From Alphaproteobacteria bacterium (GTDB taxonomy: Bacteria > Pseudomonadota > Alphaproteobacteria > BOG-932 > Roseiterribacteraceae), in the NCBI GenBank assembly GCA_903970575.1, contig CAJCJC010000127.1, positions 1 to 5,334 of the forward strand: a stretch of 5,334 nt of DNA. Reading direction: 5' to 3'. Under the pieces are notes generated by a model that was given only the letters and a program-made list of their open reading frames with translations, did no database searches and was not told where the DNA came from. Shown one piece after another: positions 1 to 5,334 of this stretch. Both the position numbers and the translations under genes were made by a program. The number at the start of each line of letters is the position of its first letter. Positions within the stretch are counted from its first letter, which is position 1.

Positions 1-1695
1 CGGAATGATGTAGTAACTCCAGGTCATGACCCGGTCCAGAGCATGGACCCGGTCGAGCAGCTGAGTGCGGTCCTTGGCGTCGGCGATGGAGTCGGTCAGA
101 GCATCGACCGCGGGCGATTTGATGCCGGCATAATTACGGCTGCCGTTGAGGTCGGCCTCGCGGCTGCTCCAATAGATGCGCGGCTCGGTCACCGGCGAAG
201 GCGACTGGTCCCAGTAATCCATGATCATGTCGAAATCGAACTGGCTGCGGCGTTGGATATATTGCGGCTCGTCGATCGTGCGGACGGTCGCGGCGACGCC
301 AAGCCGCTTCAGCGCTCGGGCGAAGGGCAGCGCCATGCGCTCGTCATGCGGGTCGTGCAGCAATATCTCGAAGGCGAAGGGCGCGCCGGTCTTGCCGTCC
401 ACCAGCCGGCCGTCGCGCACCACCCACCCAGCCGCCTCGAGCAAACCCATCGCCAAGCGCAAATTGGGGCGCAACCCCTCGTCGCCGCTGCCATCCGTCA
501 TCGGCGCTCGGAAAGCCGGCCCGAAAACCTCCGGCGGAAGCTCGGCGCGGAACGGCTCCAGCAGCGCCACCTCGCCCTCCGACGGCAGGCCGCCGGCGGC
601 AAGTTCCGAATTGGGGAAATAGCTTTCGATGCGCCTGAACGAATTGCGAAACAGGGCGCGGTTCATCCATTCGAAATCGAAGGCGAGGCTCAGCGCCTCG
701 CGCACCCGCCGATCGGCGAAGATCGGGCGCCGCAAATTGAAGATCAGGGCGCGCATCCAGTCGACCCGATGCTCGGGGATATCCTCCCGCACCACCCTGC
801 CGTCCCTGGCGGCGGGAAAATCATAGCCGGTCATCCATTTGGTGGCGTCGAATTCCCAGCGAAAATTATAGGCGCCGGCCTTGAAAGCCTCCAGCGCGAC
901 GTTGTCGTCGCGGTAATAATCGTCGCGCACGATGTCGAAATTATACTGGCCAACATTGATCGGCAGGTCCTTGGCCCAATAATCGTCGCGGCGGGCATAG
1001 GTGATGGAGCGGCCGGGGTCGATCGCGGCGATGCGGTAAGGGCCGCTGGTGACGGGCGGGTCCAAGGTCGGATGGTTGAAGTCGCGCCCCGCCCAGTAAT
1101 GCCGGGCCAAAAGCGGCATTTGCGCCAGATTCATAACCGTCTCGCGCTGCTCCCCCGGCGCCAGAATAAAGCGGATATGAAGGTCGTCGATCCGCCTCGC
1201 CTCCGTCACCTGCGCGTAGGCGTTCCGATAATAGGGCCGGCCCCAGCGGCGCAGCGTCTCATAGCTGAAGATGACGTCGTCGGCGGTGATCGGATGTCCG
1301 TCGCTGAATTTGGCCCTTGGGTCGAGCGCGAACTCCATCCATGACCGGTCGTCTGGGATGGTGACCGTTCGCGCCACTAGCGCATACAGCGTATAGGGCT
1401 CGTTCTCGGCCCTCTGCATCAGCCGGTCATAGGTGAGGCCGATGCGCTGGTTATAGACGCCGCCGATGATCCAGGGATTGACGGTGTCGAAGCTGCCGAT
1501 CGTCGCCTCGACGAAGGTCCCGCCCTTGGGCGCGTCGGGGTCGACATAATCGACATGGGCGAAGTCCGGCGGATAGCGCGGCTCGCCCTGCATAGAAAGC
1601 GCGGTTCGAGGCTGGGGCGTCGGCTGCGCCGACACGGGGAAACAGATCGGTATCGTTATCCAGGCGAAGGCCGCGACGCAAGCTACGACCCTCAT
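1..1695 (-). CDS. yejA: YejA-like ABC transporter periplasmic peptide-binding protein (partial, C-terminus off the left edge)
   Basis: The minus-strand frame is open from ATG at 1695 to base 1: 565 codons with no stop. Residues 1-23 look like a Sec signal peptide with a short basic start, a hydrophobic core and a VSA-Q cleavage site after A23, so the product should be periplasmic. Residues 40-59 (RYPPDF, then DYVDPDAPKGG) and 358-366 (SYFPNSELA), followed by GLPSEGE and ALLEPF, are characteristic of the YejA branch of family 5 solute-binding proteins. The SBP_bac_5 domain spans roughly residues 100-500. YejA of E. coli is about 604 residues, so some 40 residues are probably missing here. In the family, YejA delivers oligopeptides, and the peptide-nucleotide antibiotic microcin C, to the YejBEF permease. 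The start is 21 bases after the kinase stop with no clear Shine-Dalgarno; I chose it because it gives a complete signal peptide. The family is secure; the ligand is not known. Confidence 0.93.
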   Translation of the reverse strand, partial: MRVVACVAAFAWITIPICFPVSAQPTPQPRTALSMQGEPRYPPDFAHVDYVDPDAPKGGTFVEATIGSFDTVNPWIIGGVYNQRIGLTYDRLMQRAENEPYTLYALVARTVTIPDDRSWMEFALDPRAKFSDGHPITADDVIFSYETLRRWGRPYYRNAYAQVTEARRIDDLHIRFILAPGEQRETVMNLAQMPLLARHYWAGRDFNHPTLDPPVTSGPYRIAAIDPGRSITYARRDDYWAKDLPINVGQYNFDIVRDDYYRDDNVALEAFKAGAYNFRWEFDATKWMTGYDFPAARDGRVVREDIPEHRVDWMRALIFNLRRPIFADRRVREALSLAFDFEWMNRALFRNSFRRIESYFPNSELAAGGLPSEGEVALLEPFRAELPPEVFGPAFRAPMTDGSGDEGLRPNLRLAMGLLEAAGWVVRDGRLVDGKTGAPFAFEILLHDPHDERMALPFARALKRLGVAATVRTIDEPQYIQRRSQFDFDMIMDYWDQSPSPVTEPRIYWSSREADLNGSRNYAGIKSPAVDALTDSIADAKDRTQLLDRVHALDRVMTWSYYIIP

Positions 1696-1716
1696 CGCGA
1701 TGGCGGCCAAGTCGGG

Positions 1717-2697
1717 CTATGCGCCAATCAACGCCTTCAGCGATTGCCGCGGCCTGGGGCCGACATGGCCGATCGCCTCCGCCGCCGCGATGGAGCCGAA
1801 CCGCCCAGACGTCGGAAGGTCATGACCGGTTGTGATTCCGTACAGCACGCCGGCGGCGTAAAGATCCCCGGCCCCGGTGGTGTCGACCACCCGCTCGACC
1901 GGCGCGGCGGCGATGGGATGCACCTTTCCCTCGGCCGCGATGACCGACCCGTTCGCGCCATGGGTGACGCAAACGATCGGGCAATGGGCCGCCAAGGCGC
2001 GCACCGACGATTCGAAATCGGCTTCGCCGGTCAAGGCCCGCGCCTCCCCCTCGTTGGCGAAGAGGATATCGACCTCCGCGACCAAACGGGTGAACTCGGC
2101 ATGATGGCGCTCGACGCAGAACGTATCCGACAAGGTCAGGGCGACCCGGCGACCCGCCCGATGGGCGATGTCGGCGGCGGCAAAGAAAGCGGCCTTCGCT
2201 TCGGGCCGATCGAAGAGATAGCCCTCGAGATAGGTCACCTGCGCGGCGGCGATCAGATCGGCGTCGATATCGGAGGAATCGAGGAACGTGCTCGCGCCAA
2301 GGAAGGTGTTCATCGACCGCTGAGCGTCCGGGGTGATCAGGATGAGACAGCGCGCGGTGGGCTCGGAATCGACGAGCGGCGGCGTCGCGAAACCGACGCC
2401 CGCCGCCTCGATGTCATGCGCGAACACGGCGCCCAACTGGTCGGCCGCGACCTTGCCGATATAGGCGCAGCGTCCGCCCAGCGATGCGATGCCCGCCATC
2501 GTATTGGCGGCCGAACCGCCCGAAACCTCGACGCCGGGCGGCATGCGCGCATAGAGCGCGCTCGCGCGGGCGGTGTCGATCAGGGTCATGCCGCCTTTGG
2601 CGATGCCCTCGGCGACGAGGAAATCGTCGTCGACCTCGGCCAAGACATCGACGATCGCATTGCCGACGCCAAGCACGTCGATTTCGGTCGCGGTCAT
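1717..2697 (-). CDS. PfkB-family carbohydrate/nucleoside kinase, adenosine-kinase-like
   Basis: This 326-residue cytoplasmic kinase should transfer the ATP gamma-phosphate to a sugar or nucleoside hydroxyl. The N-terminus (DVLGVGNAIVDVLAEVDDDF, 7-26) is the usual first strand. The first PfkB signature lies around GGSAANTMAGIASLGG (60-75). The NxxE motif is N215 to E218 in FANEGEA. The second signature is DTTGAGDLYAAG (272-283), with D278 as the expected catalytic base and GAG forming the anion hole. Length and motifs match the alphaproteobacterial proteins commonly annotated as adenosine kinase, but specificity in this group is rarely tested and a ribokinase-like substrate is possible. An in-frame ATG ten codons upstream, at 2727, overlaps the glycosyltransferase gene. 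I prefer the ATG at 2697 because it begins just before the conserved first strand and lies 4 bases after the upstream stop, with GAGAGG at 2708-2713, suggesting translational coupling. Family confident, substrate uncertain. Confidence 0.92.
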   Translation of the reverse strand: MTATEIDVLGVGNAIVDVLAEVDDDFLVAEGIAKGGMTLIDTARASALYARMPPGVEVSGGSAANTMAGIASLGGRCAYIGKVAADQLGAVFAHDIEAAGVGFATPPLVDSEPTARCLILITPDAQRSMNTFLGASTFLDSSDIDADLIAAAQVTYLEGYLFDRPEAKAAFFAAADIAHRAGRRVALTLSDTFCVERHHAEFTRLVAEVDILFANEGEARALTGEADFESSVRALAAHCPIVCVTHGANGSVIAAEGKVHPIAAAPVERVVDTTGAGDLYAAGVLYGITTGHDLPTSGRFGSIAAAEAIGHVGPRPRQSLKALIGA

Positions 2698-2701
2698 TTC
2701 A

Positions 2702-3475
2702 TCAATCCTCTCGCGGAATATCGCCAATTAGCGTGGGCCGCCGCATCCGCCGCTGCAACCAGTAGACGCCGAACAAATCGACGATGCCGACCCAGAGTCG
2801 GTTATTGACGCCATATTTCGAGCGCCCATGGATCCTCGGCCGGTGGTTGACCGGCTCCAGCCCCACCACGAACCCCTCGCGCCGCATGAGCGCGGGAAGG
2901 AAGCGGTGGATATGATCGAAATAGGGCAGCAACAGAAAGGCGTCGCGCGAGAATACCTTAAGGCCGCAGCCTGTGTCCGGCGTGTCGTCGCCCAACATCG
3001 ACGCCCGCACCCGGTTAGCGATGCGGGACGACCAGCGTTTGATCGCGCTGTCGCGGCGCTTGACGCGCTGCCCCGCGATCATGCCGAGGTTGGGAACCGA
3101 GGCGGGGTTGAGAAAGGTGGAGACCAGCCGCGGCAGGTCCGCCGGATCGTTCTGACCATCGCCGTCCAGGGTGGCGATCACCCCGCCCTTGGCGTTTTGC
3201 ACGCCTGTGCGCAAAGCCGCGCTCTGCCCGCAGCTTTTAGCATGGGCGAGGACGCGCAAATCCGATCCCACCAGCTCATCCAGCCGCGCGCGGGTCGCGT
3301 CGGTGCTGCCATCGTCGACATAAAGGATTTCATAGGCGGGACCGCCGGCCAACGCGGCGCGAATCTCCGCCACGAGCGGGAAAATATTGTCCGCTTCGTT
3401 CTTAACCGGCACAACGACCGTCAGCACGATCTCGCCGTTATCGCGAGCGAGCGCGACTGAAGGAACGTCATTCAA
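2702..3475 (-). CDS. Family 2 glycosyltransferase, dolichol/polyprenyl-phosphate mannosyltransferase (DPM1)-like
   Basis: A GT-A fold transferase expected to move a sugar from an NDP-sugar to a polyprenyl phosphate at the inner face of the membrane. Counting from the TTG start (257 residues), the motifs are VVPVKNEADN (21-30), VDDGSTDATR (53-62, nucleotide binding), DGDGQNDPADL (104-114, with D104 and D106 as the metal-binding DxD), TGCGLKVFSRD (168-178) and the DPM1-type RPRIHGRSKYG (212-222). A single hydrophobic stretch at about 224-240 could be an amphipathic or membrane-touching helix; there is no multi-span membrane domain. The start is unresolved. TTG at 3475 has no Shine-Dalgarno. GTG at 3427 gives 241 residues beginning two residues before the first strand. 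No ATG or GTG lies nearby upstream of 3475. It is the first gene of the leftward group and ends 4 bases before the kinase. Usual DPM1-type partners (LAB_N small membrane protein, ArnT-like transferase) are absent. Sugar and acceptor unknown. Confidence 0.88.
   Translation of the reverse strand: MNDVPSVALARDNGEIVLTVVVPVKNEADNIFPLVAEIRAALAGGPAYEILYVDDGSTDATRARLDELVGSDLRVLAHAKSCGQSAALRTGVQNAKGGVIATLDGDGQNDPADLPRLVSTFLNPASVPNLGMIAGQRVKRRDSAIKRWSSRIANRVRASMLGDDTPDTGCGLKVFSRDAFLLLPYFDHIHRFLPALMRREGFVVGLEPVNHRPRIHGRSKYGVNNRLWVGIVDLFGVYWLQRRMRRPTLIGDIPRED
2708..2713 (-). promoter_or_regulatory. Ribosome binding site of the PfkB kinase
   Basis: GAGAGG on the minus strand ends 10 bases before the ATG at 2697. 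It lies inside the last codons of the glycosyltransferase gene. The site favours 2697 over the upstream in-frame ATG at 2727, although the spacing is slightly long. Confidence 0.5.
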
Positions 3476-3562
3476 TGTAAGGGGGTTCGCGTGTAAAGGT
3501 TTCCAAGGAGCCGAGTTTCGGAGATCGATTTTTGAGACCGGACTTTTAGGCCCCTGAATGCG
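3476..3562. promoter_or_regulatory. Divergent intergenic region between the two gene groups
   Basis: About 87 bases separate the glycosyltransferase and DUF423 starts, and should hold both promoters. I find no convincing -35/-10 pair on either strand. Visible elements are a near-perfect direct repeat, TGTAAGGG (3476-3483) and TGTAAAGG (3492-3499), spaced 16 bases start to start, and a small hairpin-forming CCGA-GTT-TCGG at 3511-3521. Either could be an operator half-site; no regulator can be named. Confidence 0.35.
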
Positions 3563-4036
3563 ATGGCGCAAAGCGAAATTAACGGGATGTCGATCTTGGA
3601 TCAAATCGAGACCGTCGAGGCGAGGCCCCCCACCGAGGGGAAGACCGCTGGCGCGGCGCCGGGCTGGATCGCGTTCGCCGCGACGAGCGGGGCCGTATCG
3701 GTGATCGTGGGCGCATTCGCCGCGCATGGGCTTGACGCGGAAACCCAGGCGAAAGAAATCGGTTGGCTCCATACCGGCAGTCAATACGAATCGCTTCACG
3801 CGCTGGCCATGCTGGCTGTGGTCGCCCTGGCCGGCGCGGGACGACTTGGCGGCCGGATGGCCAGCGTCGCGCAATGGCTGTTCATGGTCGGAAGCATCCT
3901 GTTTGCGGCCGCCCTCTACGGTTTGGCTTTTCACTTCCCGCGCTGGCTGGGCGCGGTGGCGCCGCTCGGCGGCTCGGCCTTTATTCTGGGCTGGATATCA
4001 CTCGCGGCCGCGGCGTTCACGCGGCCAAAACCATAA
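3563..4036 (+). CDS. DUF423 (YgdD-type) small integral membrane protein
   Basis: This 157-residue protein matches DUF423 through GAFAAHGL (50-57), a tryptophan-histidine-threonine-glycine stretch WLHTGSQYESLHALAML (68-84) and a final glycine-rich hydrophobic helix. Four membrane segments are visible at about 34-56, 76-92, 102-123 and 129-151, so it belongs in the inner membrane. The family has no established biochemical role. Members are usually near 125 residues; here about 30 extra polar residues precede the first helix. The start is uncertain: ATG 3563 and ATG 3587 are in the same frame, neither has a good Shine-Dalgarno, and the shorter form would begin MSILDQ. The gene stops 11 bases before the TetR/COQ9-like gene, so the two are probably cotranscribed. 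Confidence 0.87.
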   Translation: MAQSEINGMSILDQIETVEARPPTEGKTAGAAPGWIAFAATSGAVSVIVGAFAAHGLDAETQAKEIGWLHTGSQYESLHALAMLAVVALAGAGRLGGRMASVAQWLFMVGSILFAAALYGLAFHFPRWLGAVAPLGGSAFILGWISLAAAAFTRPKP

Positions 4037-4037
4037 C

Positions 4038-4041
4038 GGAG
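4038..4041 (+). promoter_or_regulatory. Ribosome binding site of the TetR/COQ9-like gene
   Basis: GGAG lies 6 bases before the ATG at 4048, in the 11-base gap after the DUF423 stop. It fixes the start of the downstream gene well. Confidence 0.7.
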
Positions 4042-4047
4042 ACACCA

Positions 4048-4752
4048 ATGACATCATCCGACAATCAGCCGACCAATTACGACACGATCGCCGCGGCCGC
4101 CCTTCGCCTCGCGGGACAATCGGGCTGGCGCGGCCTGTCGCTGGGCGACATCGCGATCGAGGCGGGAATCAGCCTGGGCGAAGTCTCGCGCTGCTTCGCG
4201 TCCCGTTACGATATTCTCGACGGATTCGAGCGCATGATCGATCGGCGGATGCTGGACGGCGCAGCGTCCGGCGACATCGACGACAAGCCGCGAGACCGGT
4301 TGTTCGACATCATCATGGAGCGTTTCGACGCCATGTTGCCCTACCGCGACGGCATTCGTCGTGTCGCCAAGGAACTGCCGTTCGATCCGGCCAGCGGCCT
4401 CGTCATGGCGGCGGCCCTGCCCCGCGCGGTCTCCTGGATGTTCGCCGGCGCGCGCATCGATATCGCGGGACCGGCCATGCCGCTTAAGCTCGCGGCGTTG
4501 GGCGCGATCTACCTCTCCGTCGTGCGGGTATGGCTCGGCGATGAAAATCAGGACCTCGCGAAGACGATGGCCGCCCTCGATCGTGGCCTCGACCGGGCGA
4601 AATCGCTGTTCGGGGGCGGGTTCGGGCCGACAAGCCCGACCGAGCCGGCGCCGACCGAGGGACCGGTCGCGGAAACGCAGCCCGAGCCGAAGCCCAAGCC
4701 GCGCGCGCCCCGCAAGCCAAAGGCGCAACAAAATGACGCGGAGATCGATTGA
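4048..4752 (+). CDS. TetR-fold protein with COQ9-like C-terminal domain and Pro/Lys-rich tail
   Basis: A 234-residue protein in three parts. Residues 10-57 are a TetR-type helix-turn-helix: LGDIAIEAGIS (32-42), then recognition helix LGEVSRCFASRYDIL (43-57). The second part is helical, residues 83-190, with LFDIIMERFDAMLPYRDGI, a tryptophan at 130 and VWLGDENQDLAKTMAALDR at 161-179. This pattern is typical of alphaproteobacterial proteins annotated either as TetR regulators or as COQ9 family. COQ9 is a lipid-binding, TetR-fold protein that aids ubiquinone hydroxylation. The third part, residues 194-234, is a low-complexity tail with 11 prolines in 41 residues and a basic cluster K215-K225. 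The tail is not part of either domain and is probably disordered. The recognition helix departs from the common TetR sequence, so DNA binding is not assured. Start supported by GGAG 6 bases upstream. It lies between DUF423 and the phasin, whose -35 box overlaps this gene's stop. Whether it is a repressor or a ubiquinone factor cannot be settled from sequence. Confidence 0.88.
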   Translation: MTSSDNQPTNYDTIAAAALRLAGQSGWRGLSLGDIAIEAGISLGEVSRCFASRYDILDGFERMIDRRMLDGAASGDIDDKPRDRLFDIIMERFDAMLPYRDGIRRVAKELPFDPASGLVMAAALPRAVSWMFAGARIDIAGPAMPLKLAALGAIYLSVVRVWLGDENQDLAKTMAALDRGLDRAKSLFGGGFGPTSPTEPAPTEGPVAETQPEPKPKPRAPRKPKAQQNDAEID

Positions 4753-4778
4753 CTTTGGACAAGGGCCGCGCGTATAAA
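4749..4778 (+). promoter_or_regulatory. Sigma70-type promoter of the phasin gene
   Basis: TTGACT at 4749-4754 and TATAAA at 4773-4778 are separated by 18 bases, close to the housekeeping consensus. The -35 box includes the TGA stop of the upstream gene. Transcription should start near A4784, leaving a leader of about 38 bases. The promoter implies that the phasin is expressed strongly and independently of the two upstream genes. Confidence 0.75.
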
Positions 4779-4787
4779 TCGCCATCT

Positions 4788-4801
4788 TTGCTGCACTGCA
4801 A
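4788..4801 (+). promoter_or_regulatory. Possible operator: TTGC-N6-GCAA inverted repeat in the phasin leader
   Basis: TTGCTGCACTGCAA is an imperfect palindrome (10 of 14 positions symmetric) and also holds two CTGC units in direct order (4791-4794 and 4796-4799 region). It begins a few bases after the predicted transcription start, where a bound repressor would block the polymerase. PhaR repressors of alphaproteobacteria are known to bind TGC-rich sites upstream of phasin genes, so a PhaR site is a reasonable guess. No phaR gene is in this window. Confidence 0.45.
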
Positions 4802-4810
4802 CATGAATCC

Positions 4811-4817
4811 AGGGGGA
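4811..4817 (+). promoter_or_regulatory. Ribosome binding site of the phasin gene
   Basis: AGGGGGA lies 4 bases before the ATG at 4822. It is a strong purine-rich site, consistent with an abundant protein, and settles the start. Confidence 0.7.
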
Positions 4818-4821
4818 TAGC

Positions 4822-5253
4822 ATGGCCGGACAACCGAATTTCCCGTTTATGGAAAACGACTTCACAAAGATTTTCTCGGAGTTTCGGGTGCCGGGATTCG
4901 ATATCGAATCGCTGCTTTCCACGCAGCGTCGCAATATTGAGGCGGTGAACGCCGCCAACCAGCTCGCCATCGAGGGCATTCAGGCCATTATGCGCCGCCA
5001 GGGAGAGATTCTGCGCCAGATGGTCGAGGAAAGCTCGACAGTTCTGCGCGACATGATGGCGACAGGCGCGCCCGAACAGAAAGTGGCCCAGCAGACCGAG
5101 CTCGTGAAATCCGCCTTCGAGAAGGCGCTGGCCAATCTGCGCGAGTTGACCGAAATGGTGGCCAAATCCAATACGGAGGCGGCAGACGTCTTGACGAAGC
5201 GGATCGGCGAAAGCCTGACCGAGCTTAAGAGCGCGCTCCAAAAGACGAAATAA
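4822..5253 (+). CDS. Phasin family protein (PHA granule-associated)
   Basis: A 143-residue, almost wholly helical protein of the short alphaproteobacterial phasin type (Phasin_2-like). Phasins coat polyhydroxyalkanoate granules and control their size and number; some act in stress or as general amphipathic chaperones. The N-terminal 30 residues hold FPF and FSEFRVPGFDIESLL. The core follows: STQRRNIEAVNAANQLAIEG (33-52), QAIMRRQGEILRQMVEE (54-70), then after a PEQK turn (84-87) a second long helix with AFEKALANLRELTEMVAKSN (98-117) and a lysine-ended C-terminus. There is no signal peptide or membrane segment. It has a dedicated promoter, leader palindrome and strong ribosome binding site. No PHA synthase, depolymerase or phaR gene is visible, so a true PHA role is inferred from family alone. 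Start chosen from AGGGGGA. Confidence 0.93.
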   Translation: MAGQPNFPFMENDFTKIFSEFRVPGFDIESLLSTQRRNIEAVNAANQLAIEGIQAIMRRQGEILRQMVEESSTVLRDMMATGAPEQKVAQQTELVKSAFEKALANLRELTEMVAKSNTEAADVLTKRIGESLTELKSALQKTK

Positions 5254-5301
5254 TCCGCAGCCGAGGCCGGCGTTTATCGCGGCAACGTTAACACAACGCG
5301 A

Positions 5302-5318
5302 AGCCCGCCGAGTGGGCT
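5302..5318 (+). terminator. Hairpin after the phasin, possible terminator without a T-tract
   Basis: AGCCCGC pairs with GTGGGCT around a CGA loop: seven pairs including one G-U, starting 48 bases after the phasin stop. The bases after it (GTCCTCGAGG) are not T-rich on this strand, and the reverse strand also lacks a T-run. It may be a weak intrinsic terminator, an mRNA 3' stabiliser or chance. The rest of 5254-5334 holds no gene that I can see. Confidence 0.35.
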
Positions 5319-5334
5319 GTCCTCGAGGTTGATT

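Noticed and set aside
28..54. Direct repeat of GACCCGGTC at 28-36 and 46-54
   Set aside because: It encodes a repeated LDRV in the helical C-terminal part of YejA (LDRVHALDRV) and is explained by coding sequence.
43..1344. Long open frame on the plus strand opposite yejA
   Set aside because: Its translation is rich in H, R, G, A and P without any recognisable domain, as expected for the reverse of a GC-rich gene. The minus-strand frame carries the YejA motifs throughout.
1451..1681. Short minus-strand frame near the yejA start, suggesting a frameshift in yejA
   Set aside because: The true yejA frame is uninterrupted from 1695 through this region with signal peptide and YejA motifs, so this is only an overlapping shadow frame.
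1555..2808. Long plus-strand open frame spanning the kinase and parts of both its neighbours
   Set aside because: It runs across three minus-strand genes and their gaps, has no domain pattern, and the minus strand carries both PfkB signatures.
3626..3639. CCCC-ACCGA-GGGG hairpin-like element
   Set aside because: It lies inside the DUF423 reading frame, is short, and has no following T-run; GC-rich coding sequence produces such pairs often.
3476..3934. Upstream extension of the glycosyltransferase frame to an ATG at 3934
   Set aside because: The extension would overlap most of the divergent DUF423 gene in antisense, and it adds about 150 residues with no similarity to the GT2 fold.
4054..5241. 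A 395-codon minus-strand open frame opposite the TetR/COQ9-like gene and phasin
   Set aside because: It spans two clear plus-strand genes and the promoter between them, and shows only low-complexity composition. Stop-poor antisense frames are common at this GC content.
5321..5328. CCTCGAGG palindrome near the right edge
   Set aside because: An eight-base palindrome at the window edge with no partner or context; not enough to call an operator or attachment site.

Overview
The window reads as a piece of a GC-rich alphaproteobacterial chromosome. The grounds are the family mix: a YejA-type peptide-binding protein, the PfkB kinase subtype usually labelled adenosine kinase in alphaproteobacteria, a TetR-fold protein with a COQ9-like body, and a short phasin of the alphaproteobacterial type. 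I cannot fix the order or genus. I see no tRNA, rRNA, CRISPR array, insertion sequence or prophage gene.

Six genes lie in two divergent groups around an intergenic stretch at about 3476-3562. Leftward (minus strand) run a family 2 glycosyltransferase of the dolichol-phosphate-mannose-synthase type (2702-3475, start uncertain), a PfkB sugar/nucleoside kinase (1717-2697) and the first 565 codons of a yejA-like periplasmic peptide-binding protein (1-1695), whose C-terminal end lies beyond the left edge. The gaps are 4 and 21 bases, so the three look like one transcription unit.

Rightward (plus strand) run a DUF423 four-helix membrane protein (3563-4036), a TetR/COQ9-like protein with a Pro/Lys-rich tail (4048-4752) and a phasin (4822-5253). 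The first two are 11 bases apart and probably cotranscribed. The phasin has its own strong sigma70-type promoter, whose -35 box overlaps the stop codon of the TetR/COQ9-like gene. Just after the likely transcription start is a TTGC-N6-GCAA inverted repeat, which could be an operator, possibly for a PhaR-type repressor. A hairpin follows the phasin.

Taken together, the right half suggests polyhydroxyalkanoate granule or stress-related envelope functions. The left half suggests surface glycosylation, nucleoside or sugar phosphorylation, and peptide uptake. The genes mostly belong to known families and I see no convincing new multi-gene system. The points most worth a second look are the phasin control region and the TetR/COQ9-like protein with its basic tail next to the phasin.
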